A stretch of DNA of 64,000 nt from DATCYX01 sp963714425 (lineage in GTDB: Bacteria > Chloroflexota > Anaerolineae > Anaerolineales > UBA4823): positions 248,001 to 312,000 of the forward strand of contig CAVQOI010000008.1 in the NCBI GenBank assembly GCA_963714425.1. The letters run 5' to 3'. Below the pieces are notes generated by a model that was not told the DNA's origin, searched no databases, and saw nothing but the letters and a program-made list of their open reading frames with translations. Positions 44,749 to 52,501 of the stretch are shown piece by piece; within the stretch, counting starts at the first letter, position 1; every line of letters starts with the position of its first letter. Position numbers and translations under genes: made by a program.

Positions 44749-44993
44749 TGTCCTTGCCGCTGGCGGATGAGTCTGATCAGCTGATCAAACGTGTCGAAGA
44801 TGTCAGCGTTCAATTCGGTATCTTCGATGCGCACACCGAATGTATCCTCGACAAAGAGTGCCAAATCTACTAGGTGGAACGAATTGATCAATCCGCTGGA
44901 GATCAATGTCTGCTCAGGGTCGATCTGTCTTCCGGGTTGTTTTAGGATCTCCTCGGATATGAATTGTGACAAGGCTGCAGTGATTTCTGTCAT
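44745..44993 (-). CDS. Acyl carrier protein of the Dlt-like operon
   Basis: 82 residues. The phosphopantetheine Ser is Ser38 in SSGLINSFHLVDLALFVED (NSF instead of the more common DSL), followed by an acidic helix II/III region and DTFDQLIRLI. A carrier of this size beside an acyl-AMP ligase and MBOAT is in the DltC position. Overlaps both neighbours by ATGA, indicating tight co-translation. Confidence 0.9.
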   Translation of the reverse strand: MTEITAALSQFISEEILKQPGRQIDPEQTLISSGLINSFHLVDLALFVEDTFGVRIEDTELNADIFDTFDQLIRLIRQRQGQ

Positions 44994-45988
44994 CGTGAAG
45001 GTTCATTGACCACTTGCCAAACTGCGTCCAGCACCTGGAGGGCAGTTAGATTTCGCACTGTCCAACCCTTCTTCATCGCCTGTGGGTCGTCAAAGCGGTT
45101 CGGCCCCCAGGTGATGTGAGCTCCATCCTCCTGCAATCCCTGACCCGGTAAGGCTTGAACTGCCAACCAGTAGTTCCAAAGAGGGATTTCGTATTCATAC
45201 GCCAGGCGGGCGATCGTTGCATTAATGCTTCCGTCGCCTTCCTCATTATCAGCTTTAGTGGATAGGATTGGCACCACGCCATTCTCAAGTGAGAAATCAA
45301 TAATGCGGCGCATCTGCGGCTCAAAAGTGTCCGAATGCCAGATGTCATTGGTGCCTAAGGTAATGAAGGCAAAGCTCGGGCGTTGTAGGCGGTATTCGCA
45401 TGCCAGGGGTGTCTCGTCTGAATTACAATAACTACGGTTTGCCCAGAGCGTGGTGAAGACCGAAGATGCGTTAAAGCCGGATTTTGCTGCCAGGCTGGTG
45501 CGCTCGTATGAGCCCGAAAATACTTCAATAATGCCTTGCAAGCTCTGGTATTCACCGAGCTGGTAGTATCTTGGACCTCGATCGAAATCTCCCAGGAACC
45601 ATGCGGGAGTGCTCCCGCAATCCCCAACCTTAGAAAATGCTCGAGGGTTATTACCCCGTTCCAGCCCACGCCGGTAAATTTCCGCCATTCGAGGAGAGAC
45701 GACTGGAATAACAGGCAGTTCCATCCAAGCATCTGGAGCAAGGGTGGGTCTCGGAGTAGATGTCGGCTCGGTGGTCACGCGTATTTGTGTCTGTGTTGCG
45801 GTTGGAAATAATATCGTAGGCTCGACGTCTTCGATATTCGATGTAACTGGGGTTTGACTGATTAATGTTGTGGGAGGGGCAGACAATCCAGGGGATGTGC
45901 TCTCCGAGACAGGATTCTGGGTGATGGGTGTGCAACTAGCAGCGCTGAGAATGGTGAGCAGCAGCGATAGGCATCTGGGGAGCTTCAT
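44990..45988 (-). CDS. SGNH/GDSL-like hydrolase lipoprotein
   Basis: 332 residues with a lipoprotein signal ending Ala-Ala-Ser-Cys and a Thr/Pro-rich linker (to about 90). The domain has block III ITLGTNDIWH (Asn-Asp) and block V GAHITWGPNRFDD (His), but block I reads VGDCGSTPAWF, so the usual Ser nucleophile of GDS is Cys or shifted. It is surface-anchored and could transfer or remove acyl groups on envelope glycans, like DltD, or be a non-catalytic partner. Confidence 0.78.
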   Translation of the reverse strand: MKLPRCLSLLLTILSAASCTPITQNPVSESTSPGLSAPPTTLISQTPVTSNIEDVEPTILFPTATQTQIRVTTEPTSTPRPTLAPDAWMELPVIPVVSPRMAEIYRRGLERGNNPRAFSKVGDCGSTPAWFLGDFDRGPRYYQLGEYQSLQGIIEVFSGSYERTSLAAKSGFNASSVFTTLWANRSYCNSDETPLACEYRLQRPSFAFITLGTNDIWHSDTFEPQMRRIIDFSLENGVVPILSTKADNEEGDGSINATIARLAYEYEIPLWNYWLAVQALPGQGLQEDGAHITWGPNRFDDPQAMKKGWTVRNLTALQVLDAVWQVVNEPSR

Positions 45989-47100
45989 GGCGCAATGATT
46001 ATATCCGAAATCGCTTTGTACACCTGTTCGGCGAACATACCAGTACCGCCAGGGGTAATGTGGATGGCGGTGTTGGTGAACTCACTGGCATGGATCGTGT
46101 TCCAGTAATCCACATATTTCCACTCCAGCCGAGCGCTCTCATCGGCCATGAGTTGCCGGTATTGGTCGTAAGCCCAGCGAGGGTAGAAGAAATTATAGCG
46201 AATATCACTGTTCTCACCCTGGCTGACAAATATAGGTTCGTTGATGATCAAGACCGGTATTCGGTCTGCGAGTTGGATGCCAGCATGGAGTACGTCAAAC
46301 GCCAAAGTTGCGCGTCTGAGGGGGGGCTGCAATTCATGAAACCTGTTGTCGTCCGGCAGGTCTTCCATGCGCTGCGTGCTGATTTGTGAGAGATCGTGAT
46401 CAATGCCGGTCGCTGCCCACAAAACGCCGTAAAGTTGCAGTCGAAGTAAGTCTGCAAGGGCGCGGCGTTCTCCAATCAGCGTGCGATCGAAAAAGGATGG
46501 ATAAGCGAGATCCGGGTGGTTGGGATCGAGATGCAGATCGTAATCGCGAATAAGTTTTCGTAAGGACTCCGCATTATTCTGAACCAAAGGCGAGAATAGT
46601 TGCTTGTCATATGGGAATGATTCCAACGTTACCAGCCACACGATCAGGTCTGCATCGTATTCCACTGCTTTGGAAAGAATTAGGAGGTCTTTGGTAAGCG
46701 ACATGACGGGATAGCCAAGGTTATAGGTTCGCAAATATCTGCCATCCGGAAGGGTGTGTGCAGCGGCGTTAAGTTGTGCAGATAATGTTTCATAAGGTTC
46801 TAGCAAGAATCCCCATGTGGATGAATCTCCAATCAAGATCACACGGTATTCTTCCGGGAGTTTTGGACCAGCATGGATCTCGTGGCTGGCGAACATGGCA
46901 TCCAGATTAGATAGGCTGATCGAGTACGCGCGCTCTGGATTATCGCCATATGGTAGTCGCATCCGCCCAGGGAATATCCGGTTGTAGGCAGATATGCGCC
47001 CAAGAGCAGATAGTGGCGAGATCCATGCAAATAATAGCGATAAGATGGTGAAAAGGAAGAGAGCTTTAGTAACCAATCGGATGATGGTACGGTAGTTCAT
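45985..47100 (-). CDS. SGNH-fold membrane-anchored protein, DltD-like position
   Basis: 371 residues from the ATG at 47100; the frame is open upstream but that part overlaps the MBOAT gene. An N-terminal helix (about 12-30) anchors an extracytoplasmic SGNH-like domain: block I VILIGDSSTWGF, then FTNTAIHITPGGTGMFAEQV with the candidate His. An AlgX/DltD-like role is likely: taking the acyl group delivered by the MBOAT and placing it on an envelope acceptor. Starts eight bases after the MBOAT stop. Confidence 0.8.
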   Translation of the reverse strand: MNYRTIIRLVTKALFLFTILSLLFAWISPLSALGRISAYNRIFPGRMRLPYGDNPERAYSISLSNLDAMFASHEIHAGPKLPEEYRVILIGDSSTWGFLLEPYETLSAQLNAAAHTLPDGRYLRTYNLGYPVMSLTKDLLILSKAVEYDADLIVWLVTLESFPYDKQLFSPLVQNNAESLRKLIRDYDLHLDPNHPDLAYPSFFDRTLIGERRALADLLRLQLYGVLWAATGIDHDLSQISTQRMEDLPDDNRFHELQPPLRRATLAFDVLHAGIQLADRIPVLIINEPIFVSQGENSDIRYNFFYPRWAYDQYRQLMADESARLEWKYVDYWNTIHASEFTNTAIHITPGGTGMFAEQVYKAISDIIIAP

Positions 47101-47108
47101 CGATGAGT

Positions 47109-48530
47109 TCAATATCCAAATAATTTGGTCATTGTCACAATTGCCAGTTTCGGACCAGGCAAAGCGAACCAGACCCATCCCAACGTGACGTAATGGAAAG
47201 TGATTACCCAGCTGATGAAGGACAGGATTAGCGTTAGCCCTATGCGCTGCTCTAGACTTGCCATGCGAGGCCGCATCCAATCGCTCCAGCGGTTATGTGC
47301 GAACAATCCAACCGCATGCCACAAACCCCAGATGGCAAAATTCCAGGTGACGCCATGCCACAATCCGATTAACAGCATCGTTCCCGCCTGTCCGACAAAA
47401 ATCACGAGCCAGACAGGGAGATTGAGCTTTTTCGAGCGGAGTGCTCTCGTGACCGGATTGAAAAAATATGCCCGAAACCATTGAGCCAAGGTGATATGCC
47501 AGCTGTTCCAGAATGCGGTGATGTTCGTCGTTATGTAAGGAGCAGAGAAATTTTCTGGTAGTTTAATACCCAGCCATCGTGCAGTACCCAGAGCGATATC
47601 TGTGTAACCGGCGAAATCAAGATAAATGCGGAGAGCATAAGCATACAGAAGCACCCAAGTCCAAATAGTGGATGAAGTCTGAGCTGCGTTGATAGGATTC
47701 AGTGCAAAGATCGCCAGGCTATCAGCAAGCACAAATTTCTTAAAGATTCCAACAAGCACCCGTTGTCCACCATCGAAAGTCTCTGCAGCGTCGAGGGGTG
47801 GTGACAAGCGTATGTCACCCATAAACCGTTCGGACCGGTCAATCGGTCCGGCAGTAAGAGCAGGAAAGAACAGGCAATAGCTGACAAACTCCGAGAGACT
47901 GTAATCGTGTGGCTTGCCTTGCTGGCGGTCTCGTAGCACATGCATCAGGCGGAATGCGAGATATGAGTATCCCAACCAGCGCACATCGATGGCACTTGCC
48001 AATTGAGCGTCCTGCCCTTGCAGGCTGCGCAATGCCGCGCTCAAGGAAATAGACAGAGGCTCAGATTTCAGGACAATAAATATGATGATCAAAAGAAACA
48101 GGACCAGCAAGGAAGAGAGCCGTTGTCCCTGAGATGTGCTCGTTATTGCAATGATCAAGCCAAGCATAAGCATTACCCCAAGCACCAGTGGCAGTTCAGG
48201 TGGGCGGGTAGGGGTCAGGCAGCATACAGGCCCGAAATAACGCGTTAGAGCGACGACCAGGGTCACACCGAGCAGGATTGCGGTGTCGACAGACAAAATC
48301 CGAGCCCTGTCAGGTTTCGTCTGATGTGTCACGAGCCACACAAGCAGCGTCAGGAAAATGGTGGTAATCGGGAGCCAGAAATCCAGGTTGCGAATGGGTG
48401 TTGCTGGTTGCAACCAGAAAATTGCAAGCACCGACCCAATAAAGATGCTATGAGTCCGCCACCGGCTGTTGGGAAGCCAGCCCAGGATGAGCGACAAGCC
48501 GCAAAGGAGGAGAATGTGCGTCAGTGTCAC
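47109..48530 (-). CDS. MBOAT-family O-acyltransferase (DltB/AlgI-like)
   Basis: 473 residues from a GTG start, with about 11-12 membrane helices. MBOAT hallmarks: YLDFAGYTDIALGTARWLGI, FWNSWHITLAQWFRAYFF (His345) and GLWHGVTWNFAIWGLWH (the near-invariant catalytic His392). Such proteins move an acyl group from a cytoplasmic carrier across the membrane to an exported acceptor. Encoded 42 bases after the microprotein gene, as in dltX-dltB arrangements. Confidence 0.93.
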   Translation of the reverse strand: MTLTHILLLCGLSLILGWLPNSRWRTHSIFIGSVLAIFWLQPATPIRNLDFWLPITTIFLTLLVWLVTHQTKPDRARILSVDTAILLGVTLVVALTRYFGPVCCLTPTRPPELPLVLGVMLMLGLIIAITSTSQGQRLSSLLVLFLLIIIFIVLKSEPLSISLSAALRSLQGQDAQLASAIDVRWLGYSYLAFRLMHVLRDRQQGKPHDYSLSEFVSYCLFFPALTAGPIDRSERFMGDIRLSPPLDAAETFDGGQRVLVGIFKKFVLADSLAIFALNPINAAQTSSTIWTWVLLYAYALRIYLDFAGYTDIALGTARWLGIKLPENFSAPYITTNITAFWNSWHITLAQWFRAYFFNPVTRALRSKKLNLPVWLVIFVGQAGTMLLIGLWHGVTWNFAIWGLWHAVGLFAHNRWSDWMRPRMASLEQRIGLTLILSFISWVITFHYVTLGWVWFALPGPKLAIVTMTKLFGY

Positions 48531-48572
48531 AAAATAAGCTTACCTAGAGCGGTAGGATTGCTCGATGCGGGG

Positions 48573-48695
48573 TTAAAAACCTTGATAGATCCATGGGGGA
48601 GATTGGTCTGCTGTGGTAATCAGCACAGTGATCAAAATCAGGCAGAATATCAATGCCAGCAAATTCTCTCGAGTGAGGAGGTTCTTAAGTAGCAT
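48573..48695 (-). CDS. DltX-like 40-residue membrane microprotein
   Basis: A short gene between the lipoprotein (11-base gap) and the MBOAT. The protein begins MLLKNLLTREN, has one hydrophobic helix (about residues 12-27, LLALIFCLILITVLIT) and ends exactly with W-I-Y-Q-G-F. DltX proteins are small single-helix proteins with a C-terminal F-x-Y-x-x-F-type motif whose Tyr relays the acyl group within the MBOAT; the aromatic-x-Tyr-x-x-Phe end, the size, the N-in orientation by positive charges and the gene position all fit. Homology is inferred from these features, not from an alignment. Confidence 0.72.
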   Translation of the reverse strand: MLLKNLLTRENLLALIFCLILITVLITTADQSPPWIYQGF

Positions 48696-48706
48696 ATCCA
48701 GTAATT

Positions 48707-49099
48707 CTAGCGGTATCCACACATACGCCATTCTCCCGCCTCATACACTGCCTGGTAGATACGTTCGGAGAGGGTAATCTCTAAGACTTCATTGCCATAA
48801 TTAGCCACGATTTTTCCAGAGCATTCGATCAGTCTGGTCTCTCCGTCTTTGCCACTCTCCTGGCAAGCTAAGTCCTGTAGTGTAACTGTAACTGCTGTGA
48901 AAGACTCAAGCTCGGTCAAGCCATCTGCCTCCCAGTCCGCGCAAGAGATCGTAGAGATGCTCTGGCGATCTTGATTCGTTAATGCCTGGATATACTCCTG
49001 AATAGCGCTGGCAGCGCCATCGTCAGCATTGCTGCAAGCTGAAAGGCAAAGGCAAATGAGGAATACCCAGATCGAGGGCCGGAAAGTGAATCTTTTCAT
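48707..49099 (-). CDS. Small uncharacterised lipoprotein
   Basis: 130 residues from the ATG at 49099. Signal peptide ends in Leu-Ser-Ala-Cys; the mature part starts with an Asn/Asp/Ala stretch and a helical AIQEYIQALTNQDRQSI segment like DUF4878/NTF2-like lipoproteins, with Cys residues that could pair. First gene of the Dlt-like operon. It could be a surface accessory, but no catalytic motif is visible. Confidence 0.75.
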   Translation of the reverse strand: MKRFTFRPSIWVFLICLCLSACSNADDGAASAIQEYIQALTNQDRQSISTISCADWEADGLTELESFTAVTVTLQDLACQESGKDGETRLIECSGKIVANYGNEVLEITLSERIYQAVYEAGEWRMCGYR

Positions 49100-49106
49100 G
49101 CGCTCA

Positions 49107-49115
49107 ATTTTACCA
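49107..49115 (-). promoter_or_regulatory. Extended -10 of the lipoprotein/Dlt-like operon
   Basis: On the minus strand TGG-TAAAAT (TAAAAT at 49107-49112), seven bases before the ATG at 49099, so the transcript would be almost leaderless. No standard -35. The GntR operator 49135-49145 lies just upstream and could affect this promoter too. Confidence 0.45.
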
Positions 49116-49134
49116 AGCAATTGGTCACGTTCAT

Positions 49135-49145
49135 TTGTCAGACAA
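49135..49145. promoter_or_regulatory. Probable GntR operator, site 1
   Basis: TTGTCAGACAA, a perfect 5+1+5 palindrome of the FadR/GntR operator type, within a 14-base repeat also found at 49176-49189. It abuts the -35 box of the purine operon and lies about 20 bases upstream of the divergent lipoprotein -10. Confidence 0.7.
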
Positions 49146-49174
49146 TTGACTTTTTATCGGATGTTTGGTAAACT
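49146..49174 (+). promoter_or_regulatory. Purine operon promoter
   Basis: TTGACT (49146-49151), 17-base spacer, extended -10 TGG-TAAACT (-10 at 49169-49174). The start of transcription should be near 49181, inside operator site 2, leaving a leader of about 66 bases. Confidence 0.65.
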
Positions 49175-49178
49175 CCAT

Positions 49179-49189
49179 TTGTCAGACAA
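49179..49189. promoter_or_regulatory. Probable GntR operator, site 2
   Basis: A second identical TTGTCAGACAA, centred 44 bases (about four helical turns) from site 1 and covering the predicted transcription start. A weaker third copy (TCGTGAGACAA, 9 of 11) follows at 49191-49201. Confidence 0.7.
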
Positions 49190-49246
49190 CTCGTGAGACA
49201 ATCGCATGCAATGGCTTCAATAACCCGGAAATAGAGATCTGCGTTT

Positions 49247-50629
49247 ATGTCCACAAAACTAATCCAGCACGCCAAAATCTTAGTGACGATGGATGACCAT
49301 CGCCGGGAAATCCCGGACGGTGGTCTTTTTATTCGGGATGGTTTTATTGAGCAGGTGGGTCTCAGCTCGGAGTTGCCTCATGTCGCCGATGAAATCCTGG
49401 ACTTGACAGATCACATTCTCCTGCCCGGTTTGGTGAACACACACCATCACTTTTATCAGACGCTGACGCGGGTTGTGCCCGATGCCCAAAATGCCAATCT
49501 ATTCACCTGGCTTAAGACCCTCTACCCAATTTGGGCAGGTTTGACCCCTGATGATATTTACGTCTCGACACAGACCGCGCTGGCCGAGCTGGCTTTTTCG
49601 GGTTGCACCACAGCTTCAGATCATCTCTATATTTTTCCAAATGGCTCTCGCTTGGACGATGAAATCCATTCTGCGCGAGAAATGGGTGTACGCTTGCACG
49701 CATCACGCGGTTCAATGAGCCTGGGCGAAAGCAAGGGCGGTCTTCCTCCCGACCGGGTTGTCGAAGAGGAAGATGCCATATTACGTGATTCTCAGCGGCT
49801 GATTGAGAAATATCACGATCCCAAGCCAGGGTCTATGACCCAAATCGTGCTGGCTCCTTGCTCGCCGTTCTCTGTTACCGGAGAGCTCATGCGCCAAAGT
49901 GCTGGACTCGCCAGGCAGTATGGCGTGCAGCTGCATACGCACCTTGCCGAAACCCAGGACGAAGAAGAGTTCTGTGTCCAACAGTTCGGATATCGCCCAG
50001 TTGCTTATATGCAACACCTCGACTGGGTTGGGAATGATGTATGGTTTGCCCATTCGGTCCACGTCGGCCAGGCGGAGGTGGATATCTATGCTCGCACAGG
50101 CTGTGGCGTTGCGCATTGCCCTACCTCGAATATGCGCTTGGCTTCGGGAATTGCCCCCATTTTCGAAATGCTTGGCGCAGGGGTGAAGGTAGGTCTGGGG
50201 GTGGATGGATCGGCCAGCAACGATGGCTCGCATCTCCTGGAAGAGGCGCGACAGGCGATGTTAATGGCACGGCTAAGAGCTGCCTTGGGTGGAGCATCTT
50301 TGTCGAGTGAGGCTGCGCCACCGATCATGACCGCCCGCCAGGTTTTGGAGCTCGCCACGCGTGGAGGAGCTGCTGTATTGGGGCGGGGCGACTTGGGCTC
50401 TCTGGAACCGGGCAAATGCGCCGATTTCTTTGCAATCGATTTAAACCGCCTGGATTATGCCGGTGCACTTCACGATCCTGTCGCAGCAGTCATATTTTGC
50501 GCTCCGCAGCATGTAGATTACACCCTGGTTGGTGGAGAATATGTTGTCAAGGAAGGACAGCTAACGACTGTTGATTTACCCAAGCTGATTGAAAAACACA
50601 ACCGTGCCGCCAAGAGGCTTTGCAGTTGA
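49247..50629 (+). CDS. 8-oxoguanine deaminase family amidohydrolase
   Basis: 460-residue metal-dependent amidohydrolase. Metal motif NTHHHFYQTLTR, LHTHLAET with E-T-Q-D-E-E, the His of WFAHSVHVG, and VGLGVDGSASNDGS with the catalytic Asp. The blocks ASRGSMSLGESKGGLPPD and LAPCSPFSVT closely match characterised 8-oxoguanine deaminases, which turn 8-oxoguanine into urate; SsnA- or AtzB-like activities are the alternative. First gene of the purine operon, behind two GntR operators. Confidence 0.82.
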   Translation: MSTKLIQHAKILVTMDDHRREIPDGGLFIRDGFIEQVGLSSELPHVADEILDLTDHILLPGLVNTHHHFYQTLTRVVPDAQNANLFTWLKTLYPIWAGLTPDDIYVSTQTALAELAFSGCTTASDHLYIFPNGSRLDDEIHSAREMGVRLHASRGSMSLGESKGGLPPDRVVEEEDAILRDSQRLIEKYHDPKPGSMTQIVLAPCSPFSVTGELMRQSAGLARQYGVQLHTHLAETQDEEEFCVQQFGYRPVAYMQHLDWVGNDVWFAHSVHVGQAEVDIYARTGCGVAHCPTSNMRLASGIAPIFEMLGAGVKVGLGVDGSASNDGSHLLEEARQAMLMARLRAALGGASLSSEAAPPIMTARQVLELATRGGAAVLGRGDLGSLEPGKCADFFAIDLNRLDYAGALHDPVAAVIFCAPQHVDYTLVGGEYVVKEGQLTTVDLPKLIEKHNRAAKRLCS

Positions 50630-50686
50630 TATGCATTCATTTGGATAACTGCATCGGTACGAAACCGGATTATTGGAGCTGAGGAA

Positions 50687-52501
50687 ATGGTAGACGCATC
50701 GCTGAAACATCGTGACACTGTACTGTTGGTAGATGTCGCAATGGGACGAATACCAGCAGACCTGGTTATTCGAAATGGTCGGTGGGTGTGTGTTCAAACT
50801 GGTGAGACCATCCCCAATACCGATATCGCCATCAAGGGCGAGCGAATTGCCTTCGTCGGCGAGGATGCAAGCCATACTATCGGGGACGCGACGAGAGTGA
50901 TCGATGCCCGTGATCGCTTCCTGGTGCCGGGTTTGCTCGATGCACACATGCATGTCGAATCCGGGATGCTTACCGTCACTGAATTTGTAAGAGCGGTCAT
51001 TCCTCACGGCACAACTGGCATGTTTATCGACCCGCACGAGATTGCCAATGTATTTGGAATAAAAGGCGTGCGATTGATGGTGGATGAGGCTGCTCAACAG
51101 CCAATCCATGTCTGGGTGCAGATGCCGTCCTGTGTTCCTTCTGCGCCTGGTTTGGAGACACCCGGTGCCAGTATCGGTCCCGAAGAGGTTGCTGAGGCGA
51201 TGGCATGGGAGGGAATTATCGGTCTCGGCGAGATGATGAATTTCCCAGGTGTGTTCCTGAGCGATAAAAAGATGCACGCAGAGATGGCTGAGACACGTAA
51301 AGCCGGCAAGGTTATCGGCGGGCACTACGCATCGAATGATCTTGGGTTGCCATTCCATGGGTATGTTGCGGGAGGACCAGAAGATGATCACGAAGGCACC
51401 CGTCTAGAGGATGCAATCGCCCGCGCTCGCCAGGGAATGAAGCCAATGTTGCGCTTCGGTTCTGCTTGGCACGATGTGGCTGCACAGGTGAAAGCCATAA
51501 CGGAGAAAGGAATGGATGCGCGCCGTTTTATCCTGTGTACCGATGACTCTCACTCAGAGACGCTGGTAGAAGATGGGCATGTCAATCGAGCTGTTCAAGT
51601 TGCGATCGAGAGTGGTGTGCCACCTGTCACGGCTGTGCAGATGGCCACTCTGAATACAGCAGAGCACTTCGGAGTCTCTCGCGATATAGGCTTGATCGCT
51701 CCGGGTCGAGTAGCTGATGTGCTAATTGTTGAAGATCTGGCGATTATGAAACCAGATTTGGTTATTGCGCGTGGCACGATCGTTGCTGAATATGGGCAGC
51801 TGCTCATTGATATGCCTGCATACACTTATCCCGAATGGGCACTCCAATCTGTTCACATCTCACGAGCACTGACAGCAGAAGATTTTAATCTCCTGATCCC
51901 GGACAGTCTATCTGGGATAAATAAGACTGTGACTGCCAATGTGATCGGGGTGATCGAAAACCAGGCACCGACACGGCATTTAAGGATAGACGTAGGGGTT
52001 ATTGATGGCGCGATCCGAGGGGATCTTGGCCGCGATCTAGCCAAGGTTGCCCTGGTCGAACGCCATAGAGGCGCTGGACGCGTGCAGGTCGGCCTGGTGC
52101 AGGGGTTCGGTTTTACATCCGCTTGTGCCGTTGCGTCCACGGTCGCTCATGATAGCCACCACATGATTGTCGTAGGTACGAACGAAGAATATATGGCGCA
52201 GGCAGCTAATGAGCTATCAAGATTGGGTGGTGGGCAGGTTGTTGTGAAAGATGGCAACGTCATTGGATTGGTAGAGCTACCGATTGCCGGATTAATGTCT
52301 AACGAGCGTGCTGATATTGTCGCCCAGAAAGCTGCCGGCGTCCTAAAAGGCTTCCGAATGTGTGGGTGCGCGCTTAACAATCCCAATATGCAGCTCAGCC
52401 TGCTGGCGCTTGTTGTGATCCCAGAGCTGCGCATCTCAGATCTAGGGTTGGTTGATGTGACGCGTTTCGAATTCATTCCCGTAGTAGAGTTGCAGGCATG
52501 A
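50687..52501 (+). CDS. ade: Adenine deaminase
   Basis: 604 residues, full length. An amidohydrolase with the Ade-specific pattern: LVPGLLDAHMHVESGMLT (metal HxH), FIDPHEIANVFG, LGEMMNFPGV, GHYASNDLG-like loop, TDDSHSETL, and a C-terminal Ade domain (GFGFTSACAVASTVAHDSHHMIVVG). It converts adenine to hypoxanthine plus ammonia. Overlaps the GntR gene by ATGA. Confidence 0.95.
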   Translation: MVDASLKHRDTVLLVDVAMGRIPADLVIRNGRWVCVQTGETIPNTDIAIKGERIAFVGEDASHTIGDATRVIDARDRFLVPGLLDAHMHVESGMLTVTEFVRAVIPHGTTGMFIDPHEIANVFGIKGVRLMVDEAAQQPIHVWVQMPSCVPSAPGLETPGASIGPEEVAEAMAWEGIIGLGEMMNFPGVFLSDKKMHAEMAETRKAGKVIGGHYASNDLGLPFHGYVAGGPEDDHEGTRLEDAIARARQGMKPMLRFGSAWHDVAAQVKAITEKGMDARRFILCTDDSHSETLVEDGHVNRAVQVAIESGVPPVTAVQMATLNTAEHFGVSRDIGLIAPGRVADVLIVEDLAIMKPDLVIARGTIVAEYGQLLIDMPAYTYPEWALQSVHISRALTAEDFNLLIPDSLSGINKTVTANVIGVIENQAPTRHLRIDVGVIDGAIRGDLGRDLAKVALVERHRGAGRVQVGLVQGFGFTSACAVASTVAHDSHHMIVVGTNEEYMAQAANELSRLGGGQVVVKDGNVIGLVELPIAGLMSNERADIVAQKAAGVLKGFRMCGCALNNPNMQLSLLALVVIPELRISDLGLVDVTRFEFIPVVELQA

